From Phytobacter massiliensis JC163 (GTDB lineage Bacteria > Pseudomonadota > Gammaproteobacteria > Enterobacterales > Enterobacteriaceae), in the NCBI RefSeq assembly GCF_000321045.1, contig NZ_HE578946.1:280315-337636 (forward strand): a DNA stretch of 57,322 nt. The letters are read 5' to 3'. The position numbers and the translations under genes were made by a program. The notes below the pieces were generated by a model. That model was not told the DNA's origin. It saw nothing but the letters and a program-made list of their open reading frames with translations, and made no database searches. Below, piece by piece: positions 7,942 to 17,776 of the stretch (positions are counted from its first letter, which is position 1; each line of letters begins with the position of its first letter).

Positions 7942-9288
7942 CTACCAGCGGATTTCCGCCACGAAGCCTGCCGGGTCGCCATTGCGAAAGGCAACCGACA
8001 GATAGTGCATCTGCGCAATCCTCCGGACAATCGACAGCCCCAGGCCGCTGCCGGTCGCCTGCTGCCCCGGCGGGCGGTAAAAGCGCTCGCCCGCGCGGGC
8101 CAGGGCCTGCGGGCTCATGCCGAGGCCGTTGTCGCTCACCCGTAAAACGTTCGTCTCCAGAGTCACATCCACCACGCTGCCTGGCGGGCTGTAGCGCACG
8201 GCATTATCCAACAGGTTGCGGACCATCATGCTCAACAGCAGCGGCTGTCCCGCAAGGCTGACATCAGCGGCGATATGCAGCCGCACATCTGTACCGGCCT
8301 GGCGGGCGGAAGGATAAATATCCATCACCGCCGACTGCAGCAGGTTTCCCAGCGAAACCGTCTCGACATCCTGCAATTTATCCAGCGAGTCGAGCCGTGA
8401 CAGCGTCAACAGCTGCTCGACCAGCCGGGTCGCCCGGTCAATGCCCGTATGCAGTTGCGTCAGCGCTTTCTGGCGGGCGGGAGGATCGTCCTGCGAAAGC
8501 TGCGCAACCTCGGTTTGCACTTTCAGCGCGGCGAGCGGGCTGCGCAACTCATGGGCGGCGTCGGAGGTGAAGCGCCGTTCCCGGGCCATCATTTCGTGGG
8601 TGCGGGCGAAGTGGTGATTCAGCGCATCCACCAGCAGCCGCACTTCGCCGGGAAGGCCGCTCATGCTTAACGGCGCGGCGCTGTCCGGCTCGCGGGTGCG
8701 TAGCGACCTCGAGAGCTTTTTCAGCGGCTGTAGTTCATAGCTCAGCAGCATAATAAGCAGCAGTAGCATCAGCGGCAGCGCCACCAGCCAGGGGGTAAGC
8801 TGGGAGGTAATAATGTCGAACGCCATCTCCTGGCGGTACTCCTTCTCCTGGCCTACGACAATGCGGTAGCGCCCGTCCGCAGAGGTAAGCCAGAGAAAAC
8901 GCCACTCATCGTCATCGTTTTGCAGATGGCCATTTTCAAACCCGTCCCAGTGGTAGGCCCACGGGATCCGCTTGCCGTTTTCGCCATCGTGCAGCACCTG
9001 CCTGCCATCGACGGTATAAATGGCGAAGGCCAGTACGTCGTCATCCAGATGACCGTGTTTGATTTTTCTGTCGGAGGGCAGGGCGAGCGGCGAGCTTCCT
9101 ACCTCCGTCAGGCTTAAGGTGCTTAAACGCTTCGCGAACAGCATCTGCTGGGTATCGAAAAGCTCATTAAGATTCTTGCGGGTTTGTTGCCAGGCGAAGA
9201 GGCTCGCGCACAGCCATGCGGCCACCGCCAGGACGGAAAACAGCAGCGTCAGCCGCAGGCGCAGGCTTCCGGTTTTAAGGCGTTTCAT
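7942..9288 (-). CDS. qseC: Sensor histidine kinase QseC
   Basis: 448 residues. Two membrane segments (about 12-32 and 165-183) flank a periplasmic sensor domain; then HAMP, the H box [17 protein letters not shown] with phospho-acceptor H246, and ATPase motifs ([27 protein letters not shown]). In E. coli QseC senses autoinducer-3 and catecholamines and phosphorylates QseB. Its ATG overlaps the qseB stop (ATGA), so the pair is translationally coupled. Confidence 0.95.
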   Translation of the reverse strand: MKRLKTGSLRLRLTLLFSVLAVAAWLCASLFAWQQTRKNLNELFDTQQMLFAKRLSTLSLTEVGSSPLALPSDRKIKHGHLDDDVLAFAIYTVDGRQVLHDGENGKRIPWAYHWDGFENGHLQNDDDEWRFLWLTSADGRYRIVVGQEKEYRQEMAFDIITSQLTPWLVALPLMLLLLIMLLSYELQPLKKLSRSLRTREPDSAAPLSMSGLPGEVRLLVDALNHHFARTHEMMARERRFTSDAAHELRSPLAALKVQTEVAQLSQDDPPARQKALTQLHTGIDRATRLVEQLLTLSRLDSLDKLQDVETVSLGNLLQSAVMDIYPSARQAGTDVRLHIAADVSLAGQPLLLSMMVRNLLDNAVRYSPPGSVVDVTLETNVLRVSDNGLGMSPQALARAGERFYRPPGQQATGSGLGLSIVRRIAQMHYLSVAFRNGDPAGFVAEIRW

Positions 9289-9944
9289 GCGTCACCTAAC
9301 GAATAACCAATACCGTGCACGGTGCGGATAAACTCGCTGCCCAGCTTGCGCCGCAGGTGGTGGACATGCACTTCTACCGCGTTGCTGGTGACGTCGTCGT
9401 CCCAGCTATAGAGCTTCTCTTCAATCAGTTTGCGCGGCAGTACGCGCCCGGCGTTGCGCATCAGCAGTTCCAGCAGCGCGAACTCTTTAGGCTTGAGGCT
9501 AAGGGGCGTGCCGTTAAGGGTGGCGACAAGGCTGGCGGGATCAAGGGTGACATTCCCGTGGCGCAATTCGCTACGAGCCTGGCCGTGGCTTCGCCGTACC
9601 AGCGCCTCCAGCCTGGCGGCCACTTCGACCAGGGCGAACGGCTTGCAGAGATAGTCGTCCGCCCCCCGCCGCAGCCCCTCAACCCGCTGGTCAAGGGCGT
9701 CGCGGGCGGTCAGAATCAACACCGGCTCGTCGTGATGCTTATCGCGCCATTCGCGGAGGATCTCAAGGCCGTCGATGCCGGGCAGGGTGAGATCAAGCAC
9801 CACCGCGTCATAGGGCGCGCTGTAAAGCGCCTCCTTGCCCTGCAACCCCTCGGTGAACCAGTCCACGTTAAAGCCGAGCTTACCCAACCCGGCTTTGATG
9901 CCATCGCCAATCAATGTGTCATCTTCGATCAGTAGTACCCGCAT
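9285..9944 (-). CDS. qseB: Response regulator QseB
   Basis: 219 residues from [10 protein letters not shown]; the frame extends upstream, but GGGAGG is placed correctly only for this ATG. Receiver domain with D51 as phosphorylation site and DD at 8-9; OmpR-type winged helix in the C-terminal half ending [11 protein letters not shown]. It controls virulence and flagellar genes and its own promoter in E. coli. Divergent from ygiW, with a two-part TTAAG repeat in the shared region (10024-10039) as the likely binding site. Confidence 0.95.
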   Translation of the reverse strand: MRVLLIEDDTLIGDGIKAGLGKLGFNVDWFTEGLQGKEALYSAPYDAVVLDLTLPGIDGLEILREWRDKHHDEPVLILTARDALDQRVEGLRRGADDYLCKPFALVEVAARLEALVRRSHGQARSELRHGNVTLDPASLVATLNGTPLSLKPKEFALLELLMRNAGRVLPRKLIEEKLYSWDDDVTSNAVEVHVHHLRRKLGSEFIRTVHGIGYSLGDA

Positions 9945-10023
9945 GCGGCCTCCCTTTCCCTTTTTTAAGCAGTAAACATGCAGCCAGCAGGCGCTGTACA
10001 GCAAAAAAATTTCTTTTTGCGCC

Positions 10024-10039
10024 TTAAGAAGTTGTTAAG
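10024..10039. promoter_or_regulatory. PmrA/QseB-type direct repeat
   Basis: TTAAG at 10024-10028 and again at 10035-10039, an 11-bp period. PmrA-family response regulators (QseB is a close relative) bind such CTTAA-type tandem half-sites. It lies 49 bp before ygiW and 79 bp before qseB, so it can serve either or both. Confidence 0.5.
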
Positions 10040-10088
10040 AACATGGCGGTTTAATGGGGGTGAAACGAATGACACAAGGAGAGACAAA

Positions 10089-10463
10089 ATGAAAAAGATT
10101 GCTGCTGTAACCGCTATCGTAATGCTGTGCTCCGCGCCCGTTTTCGCGGCGACTCCCGCGGCCAATGCCAGCCAGGGCGGCGGCTTCACCGGCCCGTCCA
10201 GCGCCGTCACGACGGTGGAGAGCGCCAAATCCATGCGCGACGACGCCTGGGTTACGCTGCGCGGCAATATTGTAGAGCGCGTTTCCGACGATGTTTACAC
10301 CTTTAAAGATGCCTCCGGCACGATTAACGTCGATATCGACCACAAACGCTGGAACGGCGTCAACGTAGGGCCGAACGATCTGGTGGAAATCCAGGGTGAA
10401 GTCGATAAAGACTGGAACTCGGTAGAAATCGACGTGAAGCAAGTCAGCAAGGTCACTCAGTAA
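10089..10463 (+). CDS. ygiW: Periplasmic OB-fold stress protein YgiW (VisP)
   Basis: 124 residues from MKKIAAVTAIVML (AGGAG about 10 bp upstream). A cleavable signal peptide ends near AAPVFAA/TPA. The rest is the bacterial OB-fold (BOF) domain, with strands DDAWVTLRGNIVERV, DVYTFKDASGTINVDID and DLVEIQGEVDKDWN. The family binds small ligands in the periplasm; Salmonella VisP binds peptidoglycan sugars and is tied to QseBC and lipid A modification. Divergent from qseB over 144 bp. Confidence 0.9.
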   Translation: MKKIAAVTAIVMLCSAPVFAATPAANASQGGGFTGPSSAVTTVESAKSMRDDAWVTLRGNIVERVSDDVYTFKDASGTINVDIDHKRWNGVNVGPNDLVEIQGEVDKDWNSVEIDVKQVSKVTQ

Positions 10464-10582
10464 CGGCTTCGCGCGCCGTTAAAAAATCGCGCATAGTTAT
10501 GACTCCTCGCCGCAGATAGGTTAGTATCTGCGGCAATATTGCCGCCGAAAAGGCGGCTGCATACGTTGAGGAATCACGATTA

Positions 10583-12841
10583 ATGAGCGATATGGCAGAG
10601 CGCCTTGCGCTGCATGAATTTACGGAAAACGCCTACCTGAACTACTCCATGTACGTCATCATGGACAGGGCGTTGCCGTTTATTGGTGATGGCCTGAAAC
10701 CTGTTCAGCGCCGCATCGTTTATGCGATGTCGGAACTGGGGCTTAGCGCCAGCGCTAAATTTAAAAAATCCGCCCGTACCGTGGGCGACGTGCTCGGTAA
10801 ATATCATCCGCATGGCGATAGCGCCTGTTATGAAGCGATGGTCTTAATGGCGCAGCCGTTCTCTTACCGCTATCCGCTGGTGGACGGGCAGGGGAACTGG
10901 GGCGCACCGGACGATCCGAAATCCTTCGCCGCGATGCGTTATACCGAATCGCGCCTGTCGAAATATGCTGAAGTGCTGCTCGGCGAACTGGGTCAGGGCA
11001 CCGTTGACTGGGTGCCGAACTTTGACGGCACGCTGCAGGAGCCGAAAATGCTGCCTGCGCGCCTGCCGAACATTCTGCTCAACGGCACCACCGGTATCGC
11101 AGTGGGTATGGCAACCGACATTCCGCCGCACAACCTGCGCGAAGTGGCGAAAGCGGCCATTACCCTGATTGAACAGCCGAAAACCACGCTCGACCAGCTG
11201 CTGGATATTGTGCAGGGGCCGGACTACCCTACCGAAGCCGAGATCATCACCTCCCGCGCGGAAATCCGGAAGATTTACGAAAACGGACGTGGCTCCGTGC
11301 GTATGCGTGCGGTGTGGAAGAAAGAAGACGGCGCGGTTGTGATCACGGCGATCCCGCATCAGGTTTCCGGCGCAAAAGTGCTGGAGCAGATAGCCGCCCA
11401 GATGCGCAATAAAAAGCTGCCGATGGTGGACGACCTGCGCGACGAGTCGGACCATGAAAACCCGACCCGTCTGGTGATTGTGCCGCGCTCGAACCGGGTG
11501 GATATGGACCAGGTGATGAACCATCTGTTCGCCACCACCGATCTGGAAAAGAGCTACCGCATTAACCTCAATATGATTGGCCTGGACGGTCGCCCGGCGG
11601 TGAAAAACCTGCTGGAGATCCTCACCGAATGGCTGGCCTTCCGCCGCGATACCGTGCGCCGCCGCCTGAACTATCGTCTGGAGAAAGTGCTCCGTCGCCT
11701 GCATATCCTTGAAGGTTTGCTGGTGGCCTTTCTCAATATCGACGAAGTGATTGAGATCATCCGCACGGAAGATGAGCCGAAGCCGGCGCTGATGTCGCGC
11801 TTTGGCATCAGCGAAACCCAGGCGGAAGCGATTCTCGAACTGAAACTGCGCCATCTCGCCAAACTTGAAGAGATGAAAATTCGCGGCGAGCAGAGCGATC
11901 TGGAGAAAGAGCGCGATCAGATTCAGGCTATCCTGGCCTCTGAGCGCAAAATGAATAACCTGCTGAAAAAAGAGCTGCAGGCCGATTCCGACGCCTTCGG
12001 CGACGACCGCCGTTCACCGCTGCACGAGCGTGAAGAGGCGAAGGCGATGAACGAGCACGATATGCTGCCGTCTGAGCCAGTGACGATTGTACTGTCGCAG
12101 GGCGGCTGGGTGCGCAGCGCCAAAGGCCACGATATTGACGCCACCGGGCTGAGCTACAAAGCGGGGGATAGCTGGAAAGCGTCCGTTAAAGGCAAGAGCA
12201 ACCAGCCGGTGGTCTTTATCGACTCCACCGGGCGCAGCTATGCGCTTGACCCGATCACGCTGCCGTCGGCGCGCGGACAGGGCGAGCCGCTGACCGGTAA
12301 GCTGACCCTGCCGCCGGGCGCGTCTGTTGAGCATATGGTCATGACCGGCGAAGAGCAGAAGCTGCTGATGGCCAGCGATGCCGGCTATGGCTTTGTGTGC
12401 ACCTTTAACGATCTTATCGCCCGTAACCGCGCCGGTAAGGCGCTCATTACCCTGCCGGATAACGCCCATGTCATGCCGCCGCTGGTGATCGAAGATGAAA
12501 GCGATATGCTGCTGGCAATCACGCAGGCGGGCCGGATGCTGATGTTCCCGGTCAGCGACCTGCCGCAGCTGTCAAAAGGCAAGGGCAATAAGATTATTGG
12601 CATCCCGTCGGCGGAAGCGGCGAAAGGGGAAGACGGGCTTGCCCATCTCTACCTGTTGCCGCCGCGCAGCACCCTGACGATTCACGTCGGCAAGCGTAAG
12701 ATCAAACTGCGTCCCGAAGAGCTGCAAAAAGTGCAGGGCGAGCGCGGCCGCCGCGGTACGCTGATGCGCGGCCTGCAGCGGATCGACCGCGTTGAAATCG
12801 ACGCGCCGTCCCGCACCACCGGCGGCAGTAGCGAAGAGTAA
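10583..12841 (+). CDS. parC: DNA topoisomerase IV subunit A
   Basis: 752 residues, same length as E. coli ParC. It cleaves and rejoins DNA to decatenate daughter chromosomes, with ParE. Catalytic Y120 is in [10 protein letters not shown]. The quinolone-resistance positions S80 and E84 ([10 protein letters not shown]) are both wild type. The C-terminal beta-pinwheel spans the last 250 residues or so. GAGGAA lies 9 bp before the ATG. A hairpin terminator candidate follows at 12852. Confidence 0.98.
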   Translation: MSDMAERLALHEFTENAYLNYSMYVIMDRALPFIGDGLKPVQRRIVYAMSELGLSASAKFKKSARTVGDVLGKYHPHGDSACYEAMVLMAQPFSYRYPLVDGQGNWGAPDDPKSFAAMRYTESRLSKYAEVLLGELGQGTVDWVPNFDGTLQEPKMLPARLPNILLNGTTGIAVGMATDIPPHNLREVAKAAITLIEQPKTTLDQLLDIVQGPDYPTEAEIITSRAEIRKIYENGRGSVRMRAVWKKEDGAVVITAIPHQVSGAKVLEQIAAQMRNKKLPMVDDLRDESDHENPTRLVIVPRSNRVDMDQVMNHLFATTDLEKSYRINLNMIGLDGRPAVKNLLEILTEWLAFRRDTVRRRLNYRLEKVLRRLHILEGLLVAFLNIDEVIEIIRTEDEPKPALMSRFGISETQAEAILELKLRHLAKLEEMKIRGEQSDLEKERDQIQAILASERKMNNLLKKELQADSDAFGDDRRSPLHEREEAKAMNEHDMLPSEPVTIVLSQGGWVRSAKGHDIDATGLSYKAGDSWKASVKGKSNQPVVFIDSTGRSYALDPITLPSARGQGEPLTGKLTLPPGASVEHMVMTGEEQKLLMASDAGYGFVCTFNDLIARNRAGKALITLPDNAHVMPPLVIEDESDMLLAITQAGRMLMFPVSDLPQLSKGKGNKIIGIPSAEAAKGEDGLAHLYLLPPRSTLTIHVGKRKIKLRPEELQKVQGERGRRGTLMRGLQRIDRVEIDAPSRTTGGSSEE

Positions 12842-12851
12842 TCGCCGCCTT

Positions 12852-12887
12852 ACTCCCCCTCCGTCCCGGCGGGGGAGTCACGAATTT
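12852..12887 (+). terminator. Terminator after parC
   Basis: ACTCCCCC (12852-12859) pairs with GGGGGAGT (12871-12878); after CACGAA a run of five T follows. It separates parC from plsC. Confidence 0.65.
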
Positions 12888-13013
12888 TTCCCGTAAAAGC
12901 GTTGTTAAATCGGCGATTGCGATTAACAATACGTTTTTACGTACCCGCATCTGACCAGGCCGCATGTTGACGGCTAACGTTAATGCACATAAGGATGGGT
13001 TTTCGAGGTAGCT

Positions 13014-13751
13014 ATGCTAGTGATTTTTCGCGTCATTATTGTTGTGATTTACTCCATTCTGGTGTGTGTCTTTGGTTCTCTGTACTGCCTGTTTAGCCCG
13101 CGTAATCCGAAGCATGTCGCGACCTTCGGCCATATGTTTGGCCGCCTGGCGCCGATGTTTGGCTTGAAGGTCGAAACCCGTATTCCGCCCGAGTCCGCAG
13201 ATTTCGGCAAAGCGATTTATATCGCTAACCACCAGAACAACTACGATATGGTAACGGCATCCAATATCGTCCAGCCGCCTACGGTCACCGTGGGGAAAAA
13301 GAGCCTGGTGTGGATCCCGTTTTTTGGTCAGCTCTACTGGCTGACCGGCAATCTGTTGATCGACCGCAATAACCGGGCGAAAGCGCATGGCACCATTGCT
13401 CAGGTGGTGAAGCAGCTGCAAAAACGTAAGATCTCAATCTGGATGTTCCCGGAAGGCACCCGTAGCCGTGGCCGCGGCCTGCTGCCGTTTAAGACCGGCG
13501 CGTTCCATGCCGCCATTGCCGCCGGGGTGCCGATTATTCCGGTTTGCGTTTCCAATACGTCGAACAAAATCAACCTTAACCGCCTGAAAAACGGTCTGGT
13601 TATTGTTGAGATGCTGCCGCCGGTGGATGTCAGCCAGTACGGTAAAGATCAGATTCGCGATCTGGCGGCGCACTGCCGCACGCTGATGGAAAACAAAATC
13701 GCCGAGCTGGATAAAGAAGTCGCGGAGCGGGAAGCCGCAGGGCGCGTTTAA
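13014..13751 (+). CDS. plsC: 1-acyl-sn-glycerol-3-phosphate acyltransferase
   Basis: 245 residues. N-terminal membrane helix, then the acyltransferase HX4D motif NHQNNYD (H73-D78) and the substrate-binding motif FPEGTRSRG (E147-R150). It acylates lysophosphatidic acid to phosphatidic acid at the inner membrane, an essential step of phospholipid synthesis. Position between parC and ftsP is as in E. coli. Confidence 0.97.
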   Translation: MLVIFRVIIVVIYSILVCVFGSLYCLFSPRNPKHVATFGHMFGRLAPMFGLKVETRIPPESADFGKAIYIANHQNNYDMVTASNIVQPPTVTVGKKSLVWIPFFGQLYWLTGNLLIDRNNRAKAHGTIAQVVKQLQKRKISIWMFPEGTRSRGRGLLPFKTGAFHAAIAAGVPIIPVCVSNTSNKINLNRLKNGLVIVEMLPPVDVSQYGKDQIRDLAAHCRTLMENKIAELDKEVAEREAAGRV

Positions 13752-13817
13752 TTACTTTGCGAAAATAACGGGAAATGAGTTCCCACGCGGTTTAGTCAGT
13801 TTTTACACGGAGCAACT

Positions 13818-15230
13818 ATGTCACTCAGTCGGCGTCAATTTATTCAGGCATCCGGAGCTGCGCTTTGTGTCGGCGCGATGCCGCTGAGCGCTCATGCCGC
13901 CGGGCAACAACAGCCGCTGCCGGTGCCTCCGCTGCTGGAGTCCCGGCGGGGGCAGCCGCTGTTTCTTACCCTCCAGCGCGCCCATTGGGCATTTACCGCT
14001 GGAACCCGCGCCCAGGTGTGGGGCATTAACGGTCGCTATCTCGGGCCGACCATTCGCGTCTGGAACGGCGATGACGTCAAGCTTATCTACAGCAACCGCC
14101 TGACGGAAAACGTAGCGATGACGGTGGGCGGGCTACAGGTGCCGGGGCCGCTTATCGGCGGCGCAGCGCGGATGATCACCGCCAATAACGACTGGGCGCC
14201 GGTGCTGCCGATTCGTCAGAGCGCCGCCACGCTGTGGTATCACGCTAATACGCCGAATCGCACCGCAAAGCAGGTTTACAACGGGCTGGCCGGGATGTGG
14301 CTGATTGAAGACGAAGTTAGCAAATCATTGCCTATTCCCAACCACTACGGGGTGGATGATTTCCCGGTCATCATTCAGGACAAGCGGCTGGATAACTTCG
14401 GCACGCCGGAATACAGCGAGCCGGGCAGCGGCGGCTTTGTTGGCGACACGCTGCTGGTCAACGGCGCGCAAAGCCCCTATGTCGAAGTGTCTCGCGGGTG
14501 GGTGCGCCTGCGCCTGCTGAACGCCTCTAACTCCCGCCGCTACCTGCTGCAGATGAGCGATGGTCGTCCGCTGCATGTGATCGCCGGCGATCAGGGTTTT
14601 CTGCCGGTGCCGGTGTCGATCAAACAGCTTGCGCTGGCACCGGGCGAACGGCGCGAAATCCTGGTTGATATGACCAACGGCGATGAGGTCTCCATCACCT
14701 GCGGCGAAGCGGCGGGCATTATGGACCGACTGCGCGGCTTCTTCGAGCCGTCGAGCATTCTTATCTCCACGCTGGTGTTAACCCTGCGCCCGACCGGGCT
14801 GCTGCCGCTGGTCACCGATTCGCTGCCGATCCGGCTTCTGCCGGCGGATATCTTAACCGGCACGCCGACGCGCAGCCGCGATATCACCCTTGGCGACGAT
14901 CCGGGGATTAACGGCCAGCTCTGGGACCCGCAGCGGCTCGATATCACCGCTCAGCAGGGAACCTGGGAGCGCTGGACGGTACGGTCGGATATGCCGCAGT
15001 CGTTCCATATCGAAGGGGTGCAGTTCCAGATACGCAGCGTCAACGGCGCGATGCCCTTCCCGGAAGATAGGGGCTGGAAGGATACGGTTTGGGTTGACGG
15101 GCAGGTAGAGCTGCTGGTCTGGTACGGGCAGCCCTCCTGGGCGCGGTTCCCATTCCAGTACGGCAGCCAGACGCTGGAGATGGCGGATCGCGGCTCAATC
15201 GGGCAACTGCTGGTGAACCCGGCACCGTAA
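13818..15230 (+). CDS. ftsP: Cell-division protein FtsP (SufI)
   Basis: 470 residues. A twin-arginine signal SRRQFIQASG at residues 4-13, hydrophobic core and AHA cleavage site near residue 27 direct it through Tat. Three cupredoxin-like domains of the multicopper oxidase family follow; the family member FtsP has lost the copper ligands and stabilises the divisome under stress. Follows plsC by 66 bp, with ACGGAGC before the ATG. Confidence 0.96.
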   Translation: MSLSRRQFIQASGAALCVGAMPLSAHAAGQQQPLPVPPLLESRRGQPLFLTLQRAHWAFTAGTRAQVWGINGRYLGPTIRVWNGDDVKLIYSNRLTENVAMTVGGLQVPGPLIGGAARMITANNDWAPVLPIRQSAATLWYHANTPNRTAKQVYNGLAGMWLIEDEVSKSLPIPNHYGVDDFPVIIQDKRLDNFGTPEYSEPGSGGFVGDTLLVNGAQSPYVEVSRGWVRLRLLNASNSRRYLLQMSDGRPLHVIAGDQGFLPVPVSIKQLALAPGERREILVDMTNGDEVSITCGEAAGIMDRLRGFFEPSSILISTLVLTLRPTGLLPLVTDSLPIRLLPADILTGTPTRSRDITLGDDPGINGQLWDPQRLDITAQQGTWERWTVRSDMPQSFHIEGVQFQIRSVNGAMPFPEDRGWKDTVWVDGQVELLVWYGQPSWARFPFQYGSQTLEMADRGSIGQLLVNPAP

Positions 15231-15302
15231 AAAACGGCGGCGGTGAGTATTAGCCGTTAGCTATTCGCATGGATGCGAAATTAAAGTTACAGGGAAGTCC
15301 TT

Positions 15303-16250
15303 ATGATCCTACTGTTTGTATTTCACTGCGTTATCCTGGCCAGCCCCTGGCTGTCAGGACTTATCATCCTGCGTCTTATCTTTACCGGTCAGTACAAGGT
15401 GTTGCTCTGGTGGCTGCTCCCCTGGGGGATTGCCGTGCTTGCCCTGTGGCTGTGCTGCCTTTGCTATGGCGTCACGTTTAATTTTTCCAGTGTGTTGTAC
15501 TTAACCACCCCGGCGATATTGAGCGCAGGCTTGCTTTTCTGGCTTCTGCGCAACGCTGCAAAACCGGGCGCTGTAATTTGCGCGCATCTCTCTGGCGTGG
15601 CCGTCTTTATCCTTTTCCAGAGCCTGGCTCCTGGCGCGAGCGTTTTCTCAGAGCTTGTCGAGGCAAGAGAACAGAGCGTGGCGATGCGTCAGCTACGGCA
15701 GCTTGACCAGGCCAGCGACGACGTTAAAGCGCGCCTGCAAGACGAGGTTTTTCGCCAGCAGGCGTTGGCCTGGTCCGCTGCGGCGCCAGATATGCCTGCA
15801 TCCACCTTTCAGGCGCTTATCAGCAGCGGGGCGAATCCATTCAAAGCCGGCTGGTACGAAATGTACCCGCAGGATGCCTCCTCCTTTTCCATGCGTTCAC
15901 CGCTAAGCTATGCAGTACGCAATAATAATCTTACGGCGGTGCGGATGTTCAGCGAAATGCTGGCTGATAACGCGCCAGGCTCCGCTGATTATCGTGATAG
16001 GGTTCAGCATGATAACCCGCTACGTTTTGATATCCATCTCTCTACGGCTGCGAAAACAGACCGTATTGCCATGATGAAAACACTTCTGCACAGAATGCCA
16101 GCGTTACTGGATGACAACGTCTATGAAGGGTTTGTCAGCGAAGGCGACGCTGAATCTTTACGTTTTCTTTGGGATATCGCGCCGCCTGAAAACCCCGTTT
16201 TGCGGGAGCAGGCTCAGACGCTGATAAACACGATAAAGGACGGAACCTGA
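15303..16250 (+). CDS. Membrane protein with ankyrin-like tail, paralogue A
   Basis: 315 residues; AGGGAAG precedes the ATG at good spacing. The first 110 residues or so form about four membrane helices. The rest is soluble and helical, with an ankyrin-like pattern (TFQALISSGANPFKAG, then PLSYAVRNNNLTAVRMFSEMLA, and MLLDDN-type loops). It shows clear local similarity to the next gene (NLTAVRMFSEMLADNAPG here, [18 protein letters not shown] there), so the two are tandem paralogues. I do not recognise a named family. The pair sits between ftsP and ygiQ, which are neighbours in E. coli, so it is an insertion in that conserved order. Confidence 0.75.
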   Translation: MILLFVFHCVILASPWLSGLIILRLIFTGQYKVLLWWLLPWGIAVLALWLCCLCYGVTFNFSSVLYLTTPAILSAGLLFWLLRNAAKPGAVICAHLSGVAVFILFQSLAPGASVFSELVEAREQSVAMRQLRQLDQASDDVKARLQDEVFRQQALAWSAAAPDMPASTFQALISSGANPFKAGWYEMYPQDASSFSMRSPLSYAVRNNNLTAVRMFSEMLADNAPGSADYRDRVQHDNPLRFDIHLSTAAKTDRIAMMKTLLHRMPALLDDNVYEGFVSEGDAESLRFLWDIAPPENPVLREQAQTLINTIKDGT

Positions 16251-16251
16251 A

Positions 16252-17700
16252 TTGTTATTGAAAACTTTTATCTTCTTTTTGCAGGATGCGATGCCGTGGT
16301 TATTTTCAGCCATTGCTGTCGGCACGATAATCTTTTCTTTTAAAAAGCCGCGCCTGCAAAAAATCATCCTGTGGGTTGTGCTTCCCCAGTTTCTTATGCT
16401 GACGTTTTTTTGTGGTTGGTTATCCTCCATCGGCTTAGGCATCACCTTATTATTAAAAACGCTAACCGGACTGGGCTCTCTTATCATGACCGGTTCGCTT
16501 ATTGTCATGCTGTGGGTGGATAAACGCCGCCATGCTGTTTCCCTGCGTCTGGCTTGCCATATTCTGGCTATTATCATTTTTTCGTTGAGCCTGTACTTAC
16601 TCTCCCCGGGCTTTTTTTCGGCCACCCAGCAAGCCGACTTACGCACGCAAGCCAACAGGCAATTGATGCAGATTGAAAAGGGAAAAGAGTCTGAGGTTAT
16701 CGATGCCATCGACGATCCGGCCATTCTGGAGGAGATGCTTGATATTGCCGTGTTGCGCTCCGATGAGAGTGAAACAGTTATCCGTCTACTGACGGATCGC
16801 GTTGAGTCACCGTTCTATCTTACGACGGCAACAGACACTCAGGCTGCGCAAAACGCCCCCTTCTTTACCGCGTTTAACGCGTTAAACGTGACGGCTATCC
16901 GCCTTTTTAGCGACGCCCTGGCGGGTTCCTCTGCGCAGGCGGAAAAGAATCGCCGAATTCTACGACAGGATCAAAGACTACTGGCGCGTGGGTTGCGAGA
17001 GATAACGCTTAATGGTTCGCCGGTGGCTGAGGCCGATTTTATGTTGATAAGTAAAATGTTACTCGATAAAGAGCCGGAGCTATTAAATGAAGCCGCATGG
17101 CGTGGGGTTTTACGCGCGCGTTATAAAGCGATTATCGAATTATTCTGGCGCTATCGGCCGCCGGAAAAGCGGGAAAATAGTGTTCTGGCGCTGGCGATAA
17201 TGGGTAAAACGCCGCAGGTAATAGCGCAAATCAACAACACGCCGCAAATTCTGGAAAAACAGAGCGGCCCGTATTCGACATTACTGAGTGACATTGTCTA
17301 CGAGGCCGAACCGGAGGTTATTCAGCGTATAGTCAATAGCGGGAGCGTTGACTGGCAACGCTTTGTTGATAGAAATGGGGAGAGCAAAATACTCGGAAAC
17401 GCCCTCGAACGCGTAAGAGAAAATGAGGAGAGCAAGGTCCTTTCAGCCCAGATTCTGCAGCCCATATTGCGTGGGATGATCGCCCAACGTGCTTTGCCAG
17501 AAGAACAAACCACACGCTATTTATCACTGGACCGAAGGGGCATACTTTCCGATGCATTAAGCGATGCCGGGCTCAGCTGCCAGCAGCAAAAAGCGATGGC
17601 GGAAAAGGTGATAGTAAAAGTGCCGCATCTGCGTTTCGATACCCGGCGAATTTGCGGGCCTGGTCGTCAGATTGCTGAGGACGACGAGTACTCACAATAG
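16252..17700 (+). CDS. Membrane protein with ankyrin-like tail, paralogue B
   Basis: 482 residues if translation begins at TTG 16252, one base after the stop of paralogue A; AAGGACGGAA lies 7 bp upstream, and coupling is likely. An in-frame ATG at 16288 is the alternative. About four membrane helices occupy residues 1-125, followed by a long helical region with repeats resembling ankyrin units ([38 protein letters not shown]). It is longer than paralogue A at the C-terminus. Function unknown; the shared layout suggests that the two form a hetero-complex at the inner membrane. Confidence 0.72.
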   Translation: MLLKTFIFFLQDAMPWLFSAIAVGTIIFSFKKPRLQKIILWVVLPQFLMLTFFCGWLSSIGLGITLLLKTLTGLGSLIMTGSLIVMLWVDKRRHAVSLRLACHILAIIIFSLSLYLLSPGFFSATQQADLRTQANRQLMQIEKGKESEVIDAIDDPAILEEMLDIAVLRSDESETVIRLLTDRVESPFYLTTATDTQAAQNAPFFTAFNALNVTAIRLFSDALAGSSAQAEKNRRILRQDQRLLARGLREITLNGSPVAEADFMLISKMLLDKEPELLNEAAWRGVLRARYKAIIELFWRYRPPEKRENSVLALAIMGKTPQVIAQINNTPQILEKQSGPYSTLLSDIVYEAEPEVIQRIVNSGSVDWQRFVDRNGESKILGNALERVRENEESKVLSAQILQPILRGMIAQRALPEEQTTRYLSLDRRGILSDALSDAGLSCQQQKAMAEKVIVKVPHLRFDTRRICGPGRQIAEDDEYSQ

Positions 17701-17776
17701 TTTCGATTTCTTGCGCGTTCCGGCTTATAATCCACGCCCTTTTGATTATTTTTTTACCATTTTTCCCGGAAGCAAG

